The notes beneath the pieces were generated by a model. The model saw nothing but the letters and a program-made list of their open reading frames with translations, was not told the origin of the DNA and searched no databases. 5,874 bases of DNA. Source: DATGZX01 sp035296965. GTDB taxonomy: Bacteria; Planctomycetota; Planctomycetia; Gemmatales; Gemmataceae. The position numbers and the translations under genes were made by a program. The DNA lies in contig DATGZX010000129.1 of NCBI GenBank assembly GCA_035296965.1, positions 1-5,874 on the forward strand, written 5' to 3'. Position 1 is the stretch's first letter. The number at the start of each line of letters is the position of its first letter. Shown one piece after another: positions 1 through 5,736 of this stretch.

Positions 1-143
1 ACTATACGGCGCGCGGTCAATACTGATGCCAATAGGCCGTAGCCGCATTCGCCAGAATGCGGGGGGAACTGTGTGAGATAGCCCGCATTCTGGCGAATGC
101 GGCTACGGGGCGATGTCTCATTTTTGACCGCGCTCAGTATAAT
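1..143. repeat. Nested palindromic repeat (MITE/REP-like), possibly cut by window edge
   Basis: Bases 37-63 and 82-108 form a perfect 27-bp inverted repeat around an 18-nt loop (64-81). Outside it, 1-20 and 124-143 form a second inverted pair matching at 17 of 20 positions. The unit is therefore a ~143-bp nested palindrome that may begin before base 1. The outer right arm overlaps the 3' end of the kinase gene and encodes its last eight residues and stop. Transcribed from the minus strand, the inner arms would give a very stable hairpin just after the kinase stop. No U-run follows it, so it is not a classic intrinsic terminator, but it could stabilise the 3' end of the mRNA. The size, symmetry and lack of coding content suggest a non-autonomous mobile or REP-type element. 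Family membership is inference. Confidence 0.75.
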
Positions 144-2511
144 GCTTTACCAGTCCCGTAGCCTGGGACTTACCCTGTTTTTGGTCAAGCACTTGCCGCA
201 CTTTTCGAACCAGCGAGAGTGGCGTGTAAGGCTTCTGCAGAAAAGCCACTTCTTCTTGAAGAATGCCGTGATGGACAACAGCGTCGTCCGTATACCCGCT
301 CATGTACAACACTTTGATGTGTGGGTATCTTGGCTTGAGGCGCTCCACCAGGCCCCGCCCGTCCATATTGGGCATGACCACGTCCGTTGCTATCAAGTCG
401 AGCTGGCCACGGTGATTGGCGAGTTTCCGTAGTGCTTCCGCGCCGTCTCTTGCCGCCAGAACTCTGAAGCCGTGGGTCTGCAAGGCAAGGAGCGCGAGCG
501 TCCGCACCGTCTCTTCATCTTCGACAAGCAGCACCGCCTCCGTGCCACGCAAATCCCTGGCGTCATCGAGTTCCTCGGTGGCATCCGCACCGTCCTTTAC
601 CGCAGGAAGATAGATTCTAAACGTCGTGCCGCGGCCGGATTCGCTCTGCACTTCAATGTGCCCCCCGCTCTGCTTGACGATGCCATGGACGACTGCCAAT
701 CCCAGCCCGGTGCCTTTGCCGACGCCTTTTGTCGTGAAGAACGGTTCGAAGATTCGCGCCTTCACCTCAGGCGTCATCCCGTGGCCGGTGTCGCTCATCG
801 CTATCAGGACATACTGGCCAGGCCGGGCTCCTGGGTGAACCTTGGCGTAGCCCTGATCTAGCTGAAGGCTTTCCGTTCGGATGGTCAATGTGCCGCCACC
901 GGGCATGGCATCGCGGGCGTTGACTGCCAGGTTCATGAGCACTTGTCCAAATTGAGCGGGGTCAACCTTAACCCGGCTGGCCTTGGGATCGAGAATGATG
1001 GTCAGCAGGATATCTTCCCCGATAAGACGCCGCAGCATTTTCTCCGTATCTTTCACGGCAGCGTTCGGGTCAAGGACTTTCGGCTCTAACACAGTCTTGC
1101 GGCTGAATGCGAGCAGTTGCCTGGTGAGAGCGGCAGCCCGGTCCCCGGCATCCCTGATGGCCAGGACGGACTCTCTCTTGGGGTCGCCATCGCCCAGCAT
1201 GGAGAGAAGGATTTCGCTGTAACCTGACACGATCGTCAGCAGGTTGTTGAAGTCGTGGGCCACGCCCCCCGCCAATTCTCCGATCGCCTCCATTTTTTGC
1301 GCTTGACGCAGTTGCTCTTCCAGCTTCTTCTGGTCCGATAAGTCACGCATGATCGTGGACCAGAAGCGCACCTCGCCATCGGCGTCTTTATGGGCCAAGA
1401 TGACTTGGGAGACGGGGATTTCGCGCCCGTCTTTGGCGAGCAACCTGGTTTCGCCCGACCAAACGCCGGTGCTGACCACCGTGGGTATGACTTCATTCAG
1501 AATAATCTGTAGCACTCGCTCAGGATAGTAGTACTCGAAGCGTTCCTTGGTGATGTCTGCATTCTCACTCAGTCCGACCATTTTCCGACCGGCACGATTC
1601 AAGAAGAGAAGCGAATGATCGGCATTGGCGAGTCCCACTAGGTCCGGTGTCGCCTCCAAGACGGCAATAAGCCTGGATTGATGTGCCTCGAATTGCTTGC
1701 GTGGGCTAATGTCCCGAATGATCCCGACAAAATGGCGGTGCTGGCTCGCTTTTGTTTGGAATTCGGTGATTGCTATCTCGATGTGAATCTGTGTGCCGTC
1801 CTTGCGGCAAGCTACGACCTCCCGACCAATTCCGATGATTCTGGCTTCGCCAGTTCGTAAGTAGCTGGATATGTAGCCGTCGTGATTGCTCTTGTGAGGT
1901 TCGGGTATCAGGATGTTGACACTCCGGCCCATAACCTCGGCCTGGGAAAAGCCGAAGATCTTCTCGGCTGCTCGGTTAAAGGTCTCGATGAAACCATCTT
2001 CGTCAATGCAGATGATCCCGTCGAAGGCATGGTCCAGGACCGAACCGAGCAGAACTTCACCCCGGTTTTTCGGCGTCAATTCTTTGGTGATCGTGACGAA
2101 CCCTTCGAGCGCTCCGTTTCCCTGGTAGAAGGCGTTCACCCTGCATTCTGCCCAGAAGCGGGAACCGTCCTTGCGACGCCGCCAGCCTTCCTTCTGAAAC
2201 TTGCCGCTTAGCGCCGCCTCTTCCAACTCGCGTTGCGGCTTGTCGCTCGCCACGTCTTCGGCAGGAAAGAAACGGGAGTAGTCCTGGCCGAGAATCTCCT
2301 CGGTCTTGTACCCCAGGGTTTGTTTCGCCCCCTCGCTCCAGGTGGCGACGTGGCCCAACGCATCGAGCAGCACAACGGCATGATCTGTCAGCGATTCAAC
2401 AAGAATGCGAAACTGGTCCGGGAGGTGAAGGGCTGGAGCGGACAATAACGGCGAAGTGTATTCCAACCCTTTTACCAGGGGATTGTCAGCAGCAGATTCC
2501 CGAGCGATCAT
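118..2511 (-). CDS. Hybrid sensor histidine kinase, three PAS domains plus receiver, FixL-like haem PAS
   Basis: A predicted cytoplasmic sensor kinase of 797 residues from the chosen start, with no membrane segment. Domain order: PAS1 (~31-145), PAS2 (~152-269), PAS3 (~277-395), HisKA with the AHDFNNLLT phospho-acceptor motif (His419), HATPase_c with N-box NLAVNARDAM (Asn531), DTGHGM (Asp574), FEPFFTTK and GKGTGLGL, then a CheY-like receiver with phospho-acceptor Asp710, Ser738 and Lys760. All catalytic motifs are intact. The H-box and C-terminal receiver resemble CckA-type hybrid kinases, which autophosphorylate and pass phosphate to their own receiver. PAS2 has HDGYI followed by GEARIIGIGREV: His210 and Arg230 align with the haem-ligand His200 and distal Arg220 of Bradyrhizobium FixL, suggesting O2 or redox sensing. 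Start: ATG at 2511 has GAAGG upstream and a candidate promoter at 2570-2598. The frame is also open to ATGs at 2616 and 2760, but those extra residues look non-coding. The last eight residues come from a palindromic repeat. No partner regulator or phosphotransferase is adjacent. Confidence 0.93.
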   Translation of the reverse strand: MIARESAADNPLVKGLEYTSPLLSAPALHLPDQFRILVESLTDHAVVLLDALGHVATWSEGAKQTLGYKTEEILGQDYSRFFPAEDVASDKPQRELEEAALSGKFQKEGWRRRKDGSRFWAECRVNAFYQGNGALEGFVTITKELTPKNRGEVLLGSVLDHAFDGIICIDEDGFIETFNRAAEKIFGFSQAEVMGRSVNILIPEPHKSNHDGYISSYLRTGEARIIGIGREVVACRKDGTQIHIEIAITEFQTKASQHRHFVGIIRDISPRKQFEAHQSRLIAVLEATPDLVGLANADHSLLFLNRAGRKMVGLSENADITKERFEYYYPERVLQIILNEVIPTVVSTGVWSGETRLLAKDGREIPVSQVILAHKDADGEVRFWSTIMRDLSDQKKLEEQLRQAQKMEAIGELAGGVAHDFNNLLTIVSGYSEILLSMLGDGDPKRESVLAIRDAGDRAAALTRQLLAFSRKTVLEPKVLDPNAAVKDTEKMLRRLIGEDILLTIILDPKASRVKVDPAQFGQVLMNLAVNARDAMPGGGTLTIRTESLQLDQGYAKVHPGARPGQYVLIAMSDTGHGMTPEVKARIFEPFFTTKGVGKGTGLGLAVVHGIVKQSGGHIEVQSESGRGTTFRIYLPAVKDGADATEELDDARDLRGTEAVLLVEDEETVRTLALLALQTHGFRVLAARDGAEALRKLANHRGQLDLIATDVVMPNMDGRGLVERLKPRYPHIKVLYMSGYTDDAVVHHGILQEEVAFLQKPYTPLSLVRKVRQVLDQKQGKSQATGLVKHYTERGQK

Positions 2512-2569
2512 GGGGCGACCTTCGGATTGAAGAGAGACATAATGCGTTCCAAGTCTATGCGTCCCGACA

Positions 2570-2598
2570 AGTATTGAACACTCCTGCCTGCCAGTCAA
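2570..2598 (-). promoter_or_regulatory. Candidate sigma70-type promoter for the kinase gene
   Basis: On the minus strand, TTGACT (complement of 2593-2598; 5 of 6 to the -35 consensus) is followed by a 17-bp spacer and AATACT (complement of 2570-2575; 4 of 6 to the -10 consensus). Transcription would start near 2563 and leave a ~50-nt leader before the ATG at 2511. The position supports that start over 2616 or 2760, which lie upstream of it. Found by eye, so chance occurrence is possible. Confidence 0.4.
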
Positions 2599-2753
2599 AC
2601 TTCTTGTTAAGGCCATGGTCTCAATTGTGAGTGGAGAGTGTAACCGCCCCGCTGTGGAATCCGGGAGCTTGTCGGTCTTGGTCTGGTGGTTTTGGAGCGC
2701 GCCAGATAGAACGCTCAGGTTTCCGTTGGTACCGGCCTCAAGGAGCTGAAAGG

Positions 2754-2907
2754 AGTGCATTCCCGTTTCTGTTGGTACGTTTTTCGTTTAACCGCGAGCC
2801 AGCGGCGAGCGCGTGAACAGACAGGATCCGGCCCCCTTCTGTTGACGCGCTCCCCTTCGGGTCGCGGTTAAACGATTTTTCGGACACTGCAGCAACGGGA
2901 ATGTACT
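2754..2907. repeat. Short inverted pair bracketing palindromic repeat copy 1
   Basis: 2754-2766 (AGTGCATTCCCGT) and 2895-2907 (ACGGGAATGTACT) are inverted copies matching at 12 of 13 positions, on either side of the ~120-bp repeat. Copy 2 of the repeat lacks matching flanks, so this pair is either a pre-existing palindrome that was the insertion target or extra terminal sequence lost from copy 2. Confidence 0.55.
2780..2899. repeat. ~120-bp palindromic repeat, copy 1
   Basis: Nearly identical to 5265-5382 in the same orientation. Differences are a few substitutions around the loop and right arm (2830-2832 and 2856), a 2-bp longer T-run before CGGACACTGCAG, and a small change just after that motif. 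The core folds as an imperfect inverted repeat, 2785-2820 against 2839-2874, matching at 30 of 36 positions around an 18-nt loop. The outermost 13 bp of each arm (CGTTTAACCGCGA) are perfect. There is no coding content. A dispersed REP- or MITE-type family is the best reading, presumably moved by a transposase encoded elsewhere. Confidence 0.85.
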
Positions 2908-2960
2908 CAGCTGAAGGCCTTATCTTGACAGCCGCTCTTCGACCAGCGACAACGATAATC

Positions 2961-3770
2961 ATGCATCCCATTCGTCTCGGCACCTGTGGTTGGTCCTACC
3001 CCGACTGGTCTGGCGTGTTCTACCCCAAGGGTTTGCCCGCGGGCGAGTTCTTGTCCTGCTATGCCGAACGGTTTCCGGTCGTCGAAGTGGACGGCACGTT
3101 TTACCGTTCGCCAAGCCCCAAGATGGTCGAGGGCTGGCGCGACAAGACGCCGGCGGGATTCGGCTTCAGCTTGAAGGTTCCGCAGGTTATCACTCACGAA
3201 AAACTCTTGCTCGGCTGCGAGAAGGAAGTTGTTACGTTTTTGAGTGCGGCCCGGCTGCTCGAAGACAAGCTGCTCTGCTGCCTCTTGCAATTCAGCTACC
3301 TCAACAAGAAGGCGTTCGTGAATCTTGACGCCTTCCTTGCCCGGCTCGATCCATTCTTGGCCGCATGGCCTAAAGACGTGCCCCTGGCTGTTGAGGTGCG
3401 GAATAAGAACTGGATGACCGCCCAACTTGCCGGCTGCTTGCGGGAGCACAATGCCGCGTGGGCTCTGGCCGACCAGGCATGGATGCCGTCACCGCTCAGC
3501 CTGGCCCAGAACCTGGATGTCGTCACGGGCCCATTCGGCTACGTTCGTTTGCTCGGCGACCGCAAGGCTGTCGATGATCTGACCAAGACGCTGGACAAGG
3601 TGGTGATCGACCGCAGCGAGCAGATTAGAGCGGATGCGCAGTTTACCCGTTTGCTGAGTGAGCGAGCGCCGGTGTTGGCATTCATCAATAACCATTTCGC
3701 GGGATTCGCGCCGGAGACGCTGGAAGCCTTGCAGCGTGAGTTGGCTACTGTCTTTGGCCAAGACCGATGA
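2961..3770 (+). CDS. DUF72 (YecE-like) family protein
   Basis: A 269-residue protein with the hallmarks of the DUF72/YecE family, a TIM-barrel fold of unknown biochemical role: GTCGWSY near the N-terminus (7-13), VEVDGTFYRSP (41-51), FSLKVP (69-74), LLQF (108-111), AVEVRNKNW (143-151), YVRLLGDR (194-201) and the C-terminal NNHFAGFAP (243-251). It is full length for the family (~240-270) and unbroken. Start: the ATG at 2961 puts the barrel's first strand (IRLGTCGW) right at the N-terminus, as in homologues. No good ribosome site precedes it. An in-frame ATG at 2901 adds 20 residues but lies in an inverted-repeat arm and is less likely. It lies 40 bp upstream of a small same-strand gene and is probably co-transcribed with it. 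Soluble, no signal peptide. The substrate cannot be deduced. Confidence 0.93.
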   Translation: MHPIRLGTCGWSYPDWSGVFYPKGLPAGEFLSCYAERFPVVEVDGTFYRSPSPKMVEGWRDKTPAGFGFSLKVPQVITHEKLLLGCEKEVVTFLSAARLLEDKLLCCLLQFSYLNKKAFVNLDAFLARLDPFLAAWPKDVPLAVEVRNKNWMTAQLAGCLREHNAAWALADQAWMPSPLSLAQNLDVVTGPFGYVRLLGDRKAVDDLTKTLDKVVIDRSEQIRADAQFTRLLSERAPVLAFINNHFAGFAPETLEALQRELATVFGQDR

Positions 3771-3810
3771 ACGCTGACGTTTCTTCCTACGCCCTCTCGA
3801 GGATTAGGCG

Positions 3811-4224
3811 ATGCCCCTGATTGCCGTTACCCGCTTACGCATTCGCTCGATTCGCTTTTTGCTACCCTTCGCTTGGTACGCCTGGCGTTCCTCTCGGCAG
3901 GCCCAGCGTGCCTCTGGCAACCTCGGCGTGCAGGTGCGCAAAGCCGAAGGCTTGACGTTCTGGACGATGACCTCTTGGCGAGACGAGGAGGCCATGAAAG
4001 CCTACCGCAGCGCGCCTCCACATCAGCATGCGATGCCCAAGCTACTAGAGTGGTGTGACGAGGCCGCACTGGCCCATTGGAACCAGGACGGCGCGGAGTT
4101 GCCGGATTGGAAGATGGTGGAGCGGCGTCTGGTTGAGTCGGGTCGCCTCTCGAAAGTGACTCACCCGTCCGCCGATCAACGTGCCGGCCGTCTCGACTTC
4201 ACGAACAACGGGAGAGATCCGTAG
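3811..4224 (+). CDS. Small monooxygenase-like (dimeric alpha/beta barrel, DUF3291-type) protein
   Basis: A 137-residue soluble protein. The pattern IAVTRLRIRSIRF near the start, then GNLGVQVRKAEGLTFWTMTSW (~36-56), DEEAMKAYR (58-66), HAMPKLLEWCDEAALAHW (73-90), resembles small ferredoxin-like alpha/beta proteins annotated as DUF3291 or antibiotic-biosynthesis-monooxygenase-like. These usually dimerise, and many have no proven reaction. The W-containing central strand and the HxxxMPxLLxWCDEA helix are the most family-like parts. The last ~45 residues are polar and probably peripheral. Start: the ATG at 3811 has GAGGA (3799-3803) seven bases upstream, a good ribosome site. The 40-bp gap from the DUF72 gene and the terminator at 4255-4305 make this the second gene of a two-gene operon. 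Family placement is from memory of the pattern. The enzymatic role is inference. Confidence 0.75.
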   Translation: MPLIAVTRLRIRSIRFLLPFAWYAWRSSRQAQRASGNLGVQVRKAEGLTFWTMTSWRDEEAMKAYRSAPPHQHAMPKLLEWCDEAALAHWNQDGAELPDWKMVERRLVESGRLSKVTHPSADQRAGRLDFTNNGRDP

Positions 4225-4254
4225 CAGGGGTAGGGGGCCCACGTAGCCTGCGGC

Positions 4255-4305
4255 TTCAGCCCCTGGAATTTCGGACTCGATTCTCCAGGGGGTCTGAACT
4301 TTTTT
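4255..4305 (+). terminator. Rho-independent terminator of the DUF72 operon
   Basis: CCCCTGGA (4260-4267) pairs with TCCAGGGG (4284-4291). The stem extends through TTCAG (4255-4259) pairing with CTGAA (4294-4298) past a two-base bulge, and a six-T run follows at 4300-4305. It lies 30 bp after the stop of the small monooxygenase-like gene, in the right orientation to end the plus-strand operon. Confidence 0.75.
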
Positions 4306-4360
4306 CAGCACGCTCTAACGGTTGGCGTCGATCCCGATGTTTCCGAAACGAAGCGCAGGC

Positions 4361-4510
4361 CTACAGGATTTGTTTCCGTTCCTTAACAAGGCGTCTCAGA
4401 GGAATTACAGGTTTGTTCAAATCATAAAGATTAGTTTCCGCAAAAGGCACCTGCTCAAGCATTTGCCACAATTCCGACAAAGGTCTTCCTTTAACGATTG
4501 CTAACGGTAT
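4361..4510 (-). pseudogene. Possible 3' remnant of an unrecognised gene
   Basis: A minus-strand frame ending at a TAG (4361-4363) encodes a protein-like, amphipathic stretch with RPLSELWQMLEQVPF, ETNLYDLNKPVIPL and a basic end RRLVKERKQIL. Its third codon positions are A/T-rich, unlike the GC-rich neighbours, which hints at foreign origin. Upstream of about 4510 the frame stays open but reads like random sequence, and its only long-ORF start is a TTG at 4625-4627 inside the ribosome-site region of the divergent PEP-CTERM gene. I do not recognise the family. It could be a truncated gene or chance open frame. Confidence 0.2.
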
Positions 4511-4539
4511 AGCCCTTGCACCGAGAGCCCACTGACATG

Positions 4540-4554
4540 TGGCTAAAAGACAGC
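4540..4554 (+). promoter_or_regulatory. Weak sigma54-like (-24/-12) site
   Basis: TGGC then AGC gives GG (4541-4542) and GC (4553-4554) exactly 10 bases apart, the spacing of sigma54 promoters. The intervening bases fit the consensus poorly. PEP-CTERM genes in some lineages are controlled by the PrsK/PrsR system with sigma54, which is why it is noted. The start would be near 4566, 55 bases before the ATG. Confidence 0.2.
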
Positions 4555-4621
4555 CTGAGCGGAGCGGGCTGGGAATCGAGTCCGGCTGCTGGCTGTCGTC
4601 TTCGAACCGGAGGTGTGGGCG

Positions 4622-5356
4622 ATGCAACGGCGAGACCCGATGATTGCGGTGCTAGCGCTGGGCGCGTTGGCGCTGAGCCTGGGACAGGTCCAGGGAGGGA
4701 CGATCAACATCACATTCGACCAGCCGCAACTCGTGAACAACGACCCAATTCTGCAATTCTACAATGAAGGCATGACGTACCGGGGAATTGGCCCTGGGCC
4801 CAGCCTGGGAGTCGTGTTTTCCTTGAATGCCCGGGTCTTTACGCAAACGAGTGGTCTGGCAGGGACGTTCACGACACCCGGGATCATGGAACTCTACAGC
4901 GACACGGCACGGGAGGGCGAACCGATCTCCGCCACGATGAACGTCCAGGGCGGATTCGGCGGGATCGTTACCTTCGATTACGCAGCCATCGACTCGGCCG
5001 GTACGCTTCAGGTCTTTAGTGGCGCCAATGGCACGGGGAGCCTCCTGGCCGATCATCCCTTGCCGATCACCTCGCCCCAGACGGGTCCCGGCATCTTTGT
5101 CGCCGACTCGGTCACGTTCTCCGGCATCGGTCATTCGATCGTATTTGACGGCGGCAACAAACAACTCGGCATTGATGACCTGGTATTGAGCGACGTCACT
5201 CCCGAACCCGCCAGCCTGACCCTTCTCGGCATCGGCGTACTCGGCGCCTCGGCCTACGCATGGCTTTTTCGTTTAACCGCGAGCCAGCGGCGAGCGCGTG
5301 AACAGACAGGATCCAGTCCCCTTCTGTTGACGCGCTCCCCTGCGGGTCGCGGTTAA
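4622..5356 (+). CDS. PEP-CTERM sorting domain protein with repeat-encoded C-terminal tail
   Basis: A 244-residue predicted exported protein. It begins with MQRRDP and a hydrophobic signal-peptide core (8-20), probably cleaved around residue 25. A beta-rich body of ~165 residues follows, cysteine-free and rich in Gly, Thr and Ser (FDYAAIDSAG, FSGANGTGSLL, GIDDLVLSD), like other secreted PEP-CTERM proteins. The sorting signal is at the C-terminus: TPEP (Pro194-Glu195-Pro196), then a membrane segment 198-216. In this class an exosortase cleaves at the PEP motif and the protein goes to the surface or extracellular matrix. The usual ending is a short Arg cluster. Here, from Leu215 on, ~30 residues (RLTASQRRAR... 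to GRG) and the stop are encoded by palindromic repeat copy 2. That tail happens to be basic after the membrane segment, so sorting may survive. Start: ATG at 4622 has GGAGG (4609-4613) eight bases upstream; a GTG at 4613 overlaps that site and is rejected. No exosortase gene is nearby. Confidence 0.88.
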   Translation: MQRRDPMIAVLALGALALSLGQVQGGTINITFDQPQLVNNDPILQFYNEGMTYRGIGPGPSLGVVFSLNARVFTQTSGLAGTFTTPGIMELYSDTAREGEPISATMNVQGGFGGIVTFDYAAIDSAGTLQVFSGANGTGSLLADHPLPITSPQTGPGIFVADSVTFSGIGHSIVFDGGNKQLGIDDLVLSDVTPEPASLTLLGIGVLGASAYAWLFRLTASQRRAREQTGSSPLLLTRSPAGRG

Positions 5357-5382
5357 ACGATTTCGGACACTGCAGACACGGG
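5265..5382. repeat. ~120-bp palindromic repeat, copy 2, inside PEP-CTERM 3' end
   Basis: Second copy of the repeat at 2780-2899, same orientation. Identity begins at the five-T run inside codon 215 of the PEP-CTERM gene and ends shortly after CGGACACTGCAG. The gene's TAA (5354-5356) lies in the right arm (GCGGTTAAACG). Compared with copy 1 there are a few substitutions around the loop and right arm and a shorter T-run on the right. I see no obvious target duplication around it. Confidence 0.85.
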
Positions 5383-5468
5383 GTTGAATCCTTGCCAGTT
5401 CAGCCCAGTTAGGTTTGTGTAGCGGTCCGGCCGGGGCTTCCGATTACCATTCGTCGGAGAGCGACAAA

Positions 5469-5687
5469 TCATCTCTTTTCTCGCTTGAATACATAGATCA
5501 CTTTGTTATTCCCCATGCCCATTCCCATTGGCTCAAAATGTGATTCAATTCCGGCGAGTTCCCAGCCCTCGTCGCCTAATACATTCCATCCATCTGCCAC
5601 TTTCTTTTCATCGGTGCGCATGACCGTACTCTTCTTCAATCGCGCGAACTCCGACTTTTCGATTGATTTATATTCCCGGGTCTTCAC
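5469..5687 (-). CDS. Small DUF4177-like protein
   Basis: A 72-residue protein matching the layout of DUF4177-type proteins: an opening strand EYKSIEK (5-11), a central helix containing WNVLGDEGWELAGI (34-47, the family's NxLGxxGWEL signature) and a closing strand VIYVFKREKR (63-72). A Met-Gly run (PMGMGMG, 53-59) lies in the variable loop. Function of the family is unknown. The protein is small and cytosolic with no signal peptide. Start: GTG at 5687 with no clear ribosome site. The frame stays open ~50 bp further upstream with no ATG or GTG before a TGA near 5739. That is just where a transposon-like end begins, so the native promoter and perhaps the start region may have been displaced. It converges on the PEP-CTERM gene. 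Confidence 0.75.
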   Translation of the reverse strand: MKTREYKSIEKSEFARLKKSTVMRTDEKKVADGWNVLGDEGWELAGIESHFEPMGMGMGNNKVIYVFKREKR

Positions 5688-5736
5688 CAGAATTCGTGGG
5701 TTCTTTCCAGGGGTGAAGCCCTGGGGGGCGGGAACC

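Larger units (their letters stand above)
2512..2960. other. Divergent intergenic region between kinase and DUF72 genes
   Basis: About 450 bp with no convincing gene. It contains the candidate kinase promoter (2570-2598), a ~120-bp palindromic repeat (2780-2899) and a short inverted pair flanking that repeat (2754-2766 and 2895-2907). The frames of both neighbouring genes stay open into it, to an ATG at 2760 on the minus strand and one at 2901 on the plus strand. Both of those ATGs lie in the inverted arms, so they are probably not real starts. I found no well-spaced promoter for the rightward operon. Confidence 0.6.
4306..4608. other. Intergenic stretch upstream of PEP-CTERM gene
   Basis: About 300 bp without a secure gene. 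The left half (about 4330-4510) is visibly richer in A+T than the surroundings and contains a minus-strand reading frame that may be a gene remnant. The right half leads to the ribosome site of the PEP-CTERM gene and has only a weak sigma54-like match. No RNA gene was recognised. Confidence 0.5.

Noticed and set aside
37..108. Intrinsic terminator for the kinase gene
   Set aside because: The hairpin is strong, but no U-run follows on the minus strand; better described as a palindromic repeat.
2512..2760. Kinase N-terminal extension to ATG at 2760 or 2616
   Set aside because: The extra residues look like no domain, neither ATG has a good ribosome site, 2760 lies in a palindrome arm, and a better promoter and ribosome site favour 2511.
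2925..2959. TTGACA with GATAAT as a promoter for the DUF72 gene
   Set aside because: The spacing is 23 bp, and the GATAAT abuts the start codon, which leaves no room for a leader.
2901..2960. DUF72 start at ATG 2901
   Set aside because: It adds 20 residues not expected for the family, and the ATG lies in an inverted-repeat arm. The ATG at 2961 begins right at the first barrel strand.
2907..3449. 180-codon minus-strand open frame within the DUF72 gene
   Set aside because: Shadow of a strongly family-matched gene on the other strand; no recognisable domain.
4652..5164. 170-codon minus-strand open frame within the PEP-CTERM gene
   Set aside because: Shadow frame; the plus strand has signal peptide, sorting motif and ribosome site.
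5439..5458. Small hairpin between the convergent PEP-CTERM and DUF4177-like genes as a terminator
   Set aside because: Only a 5-bp stem (TCCGA/TCGGA) with no T-run on either strand.
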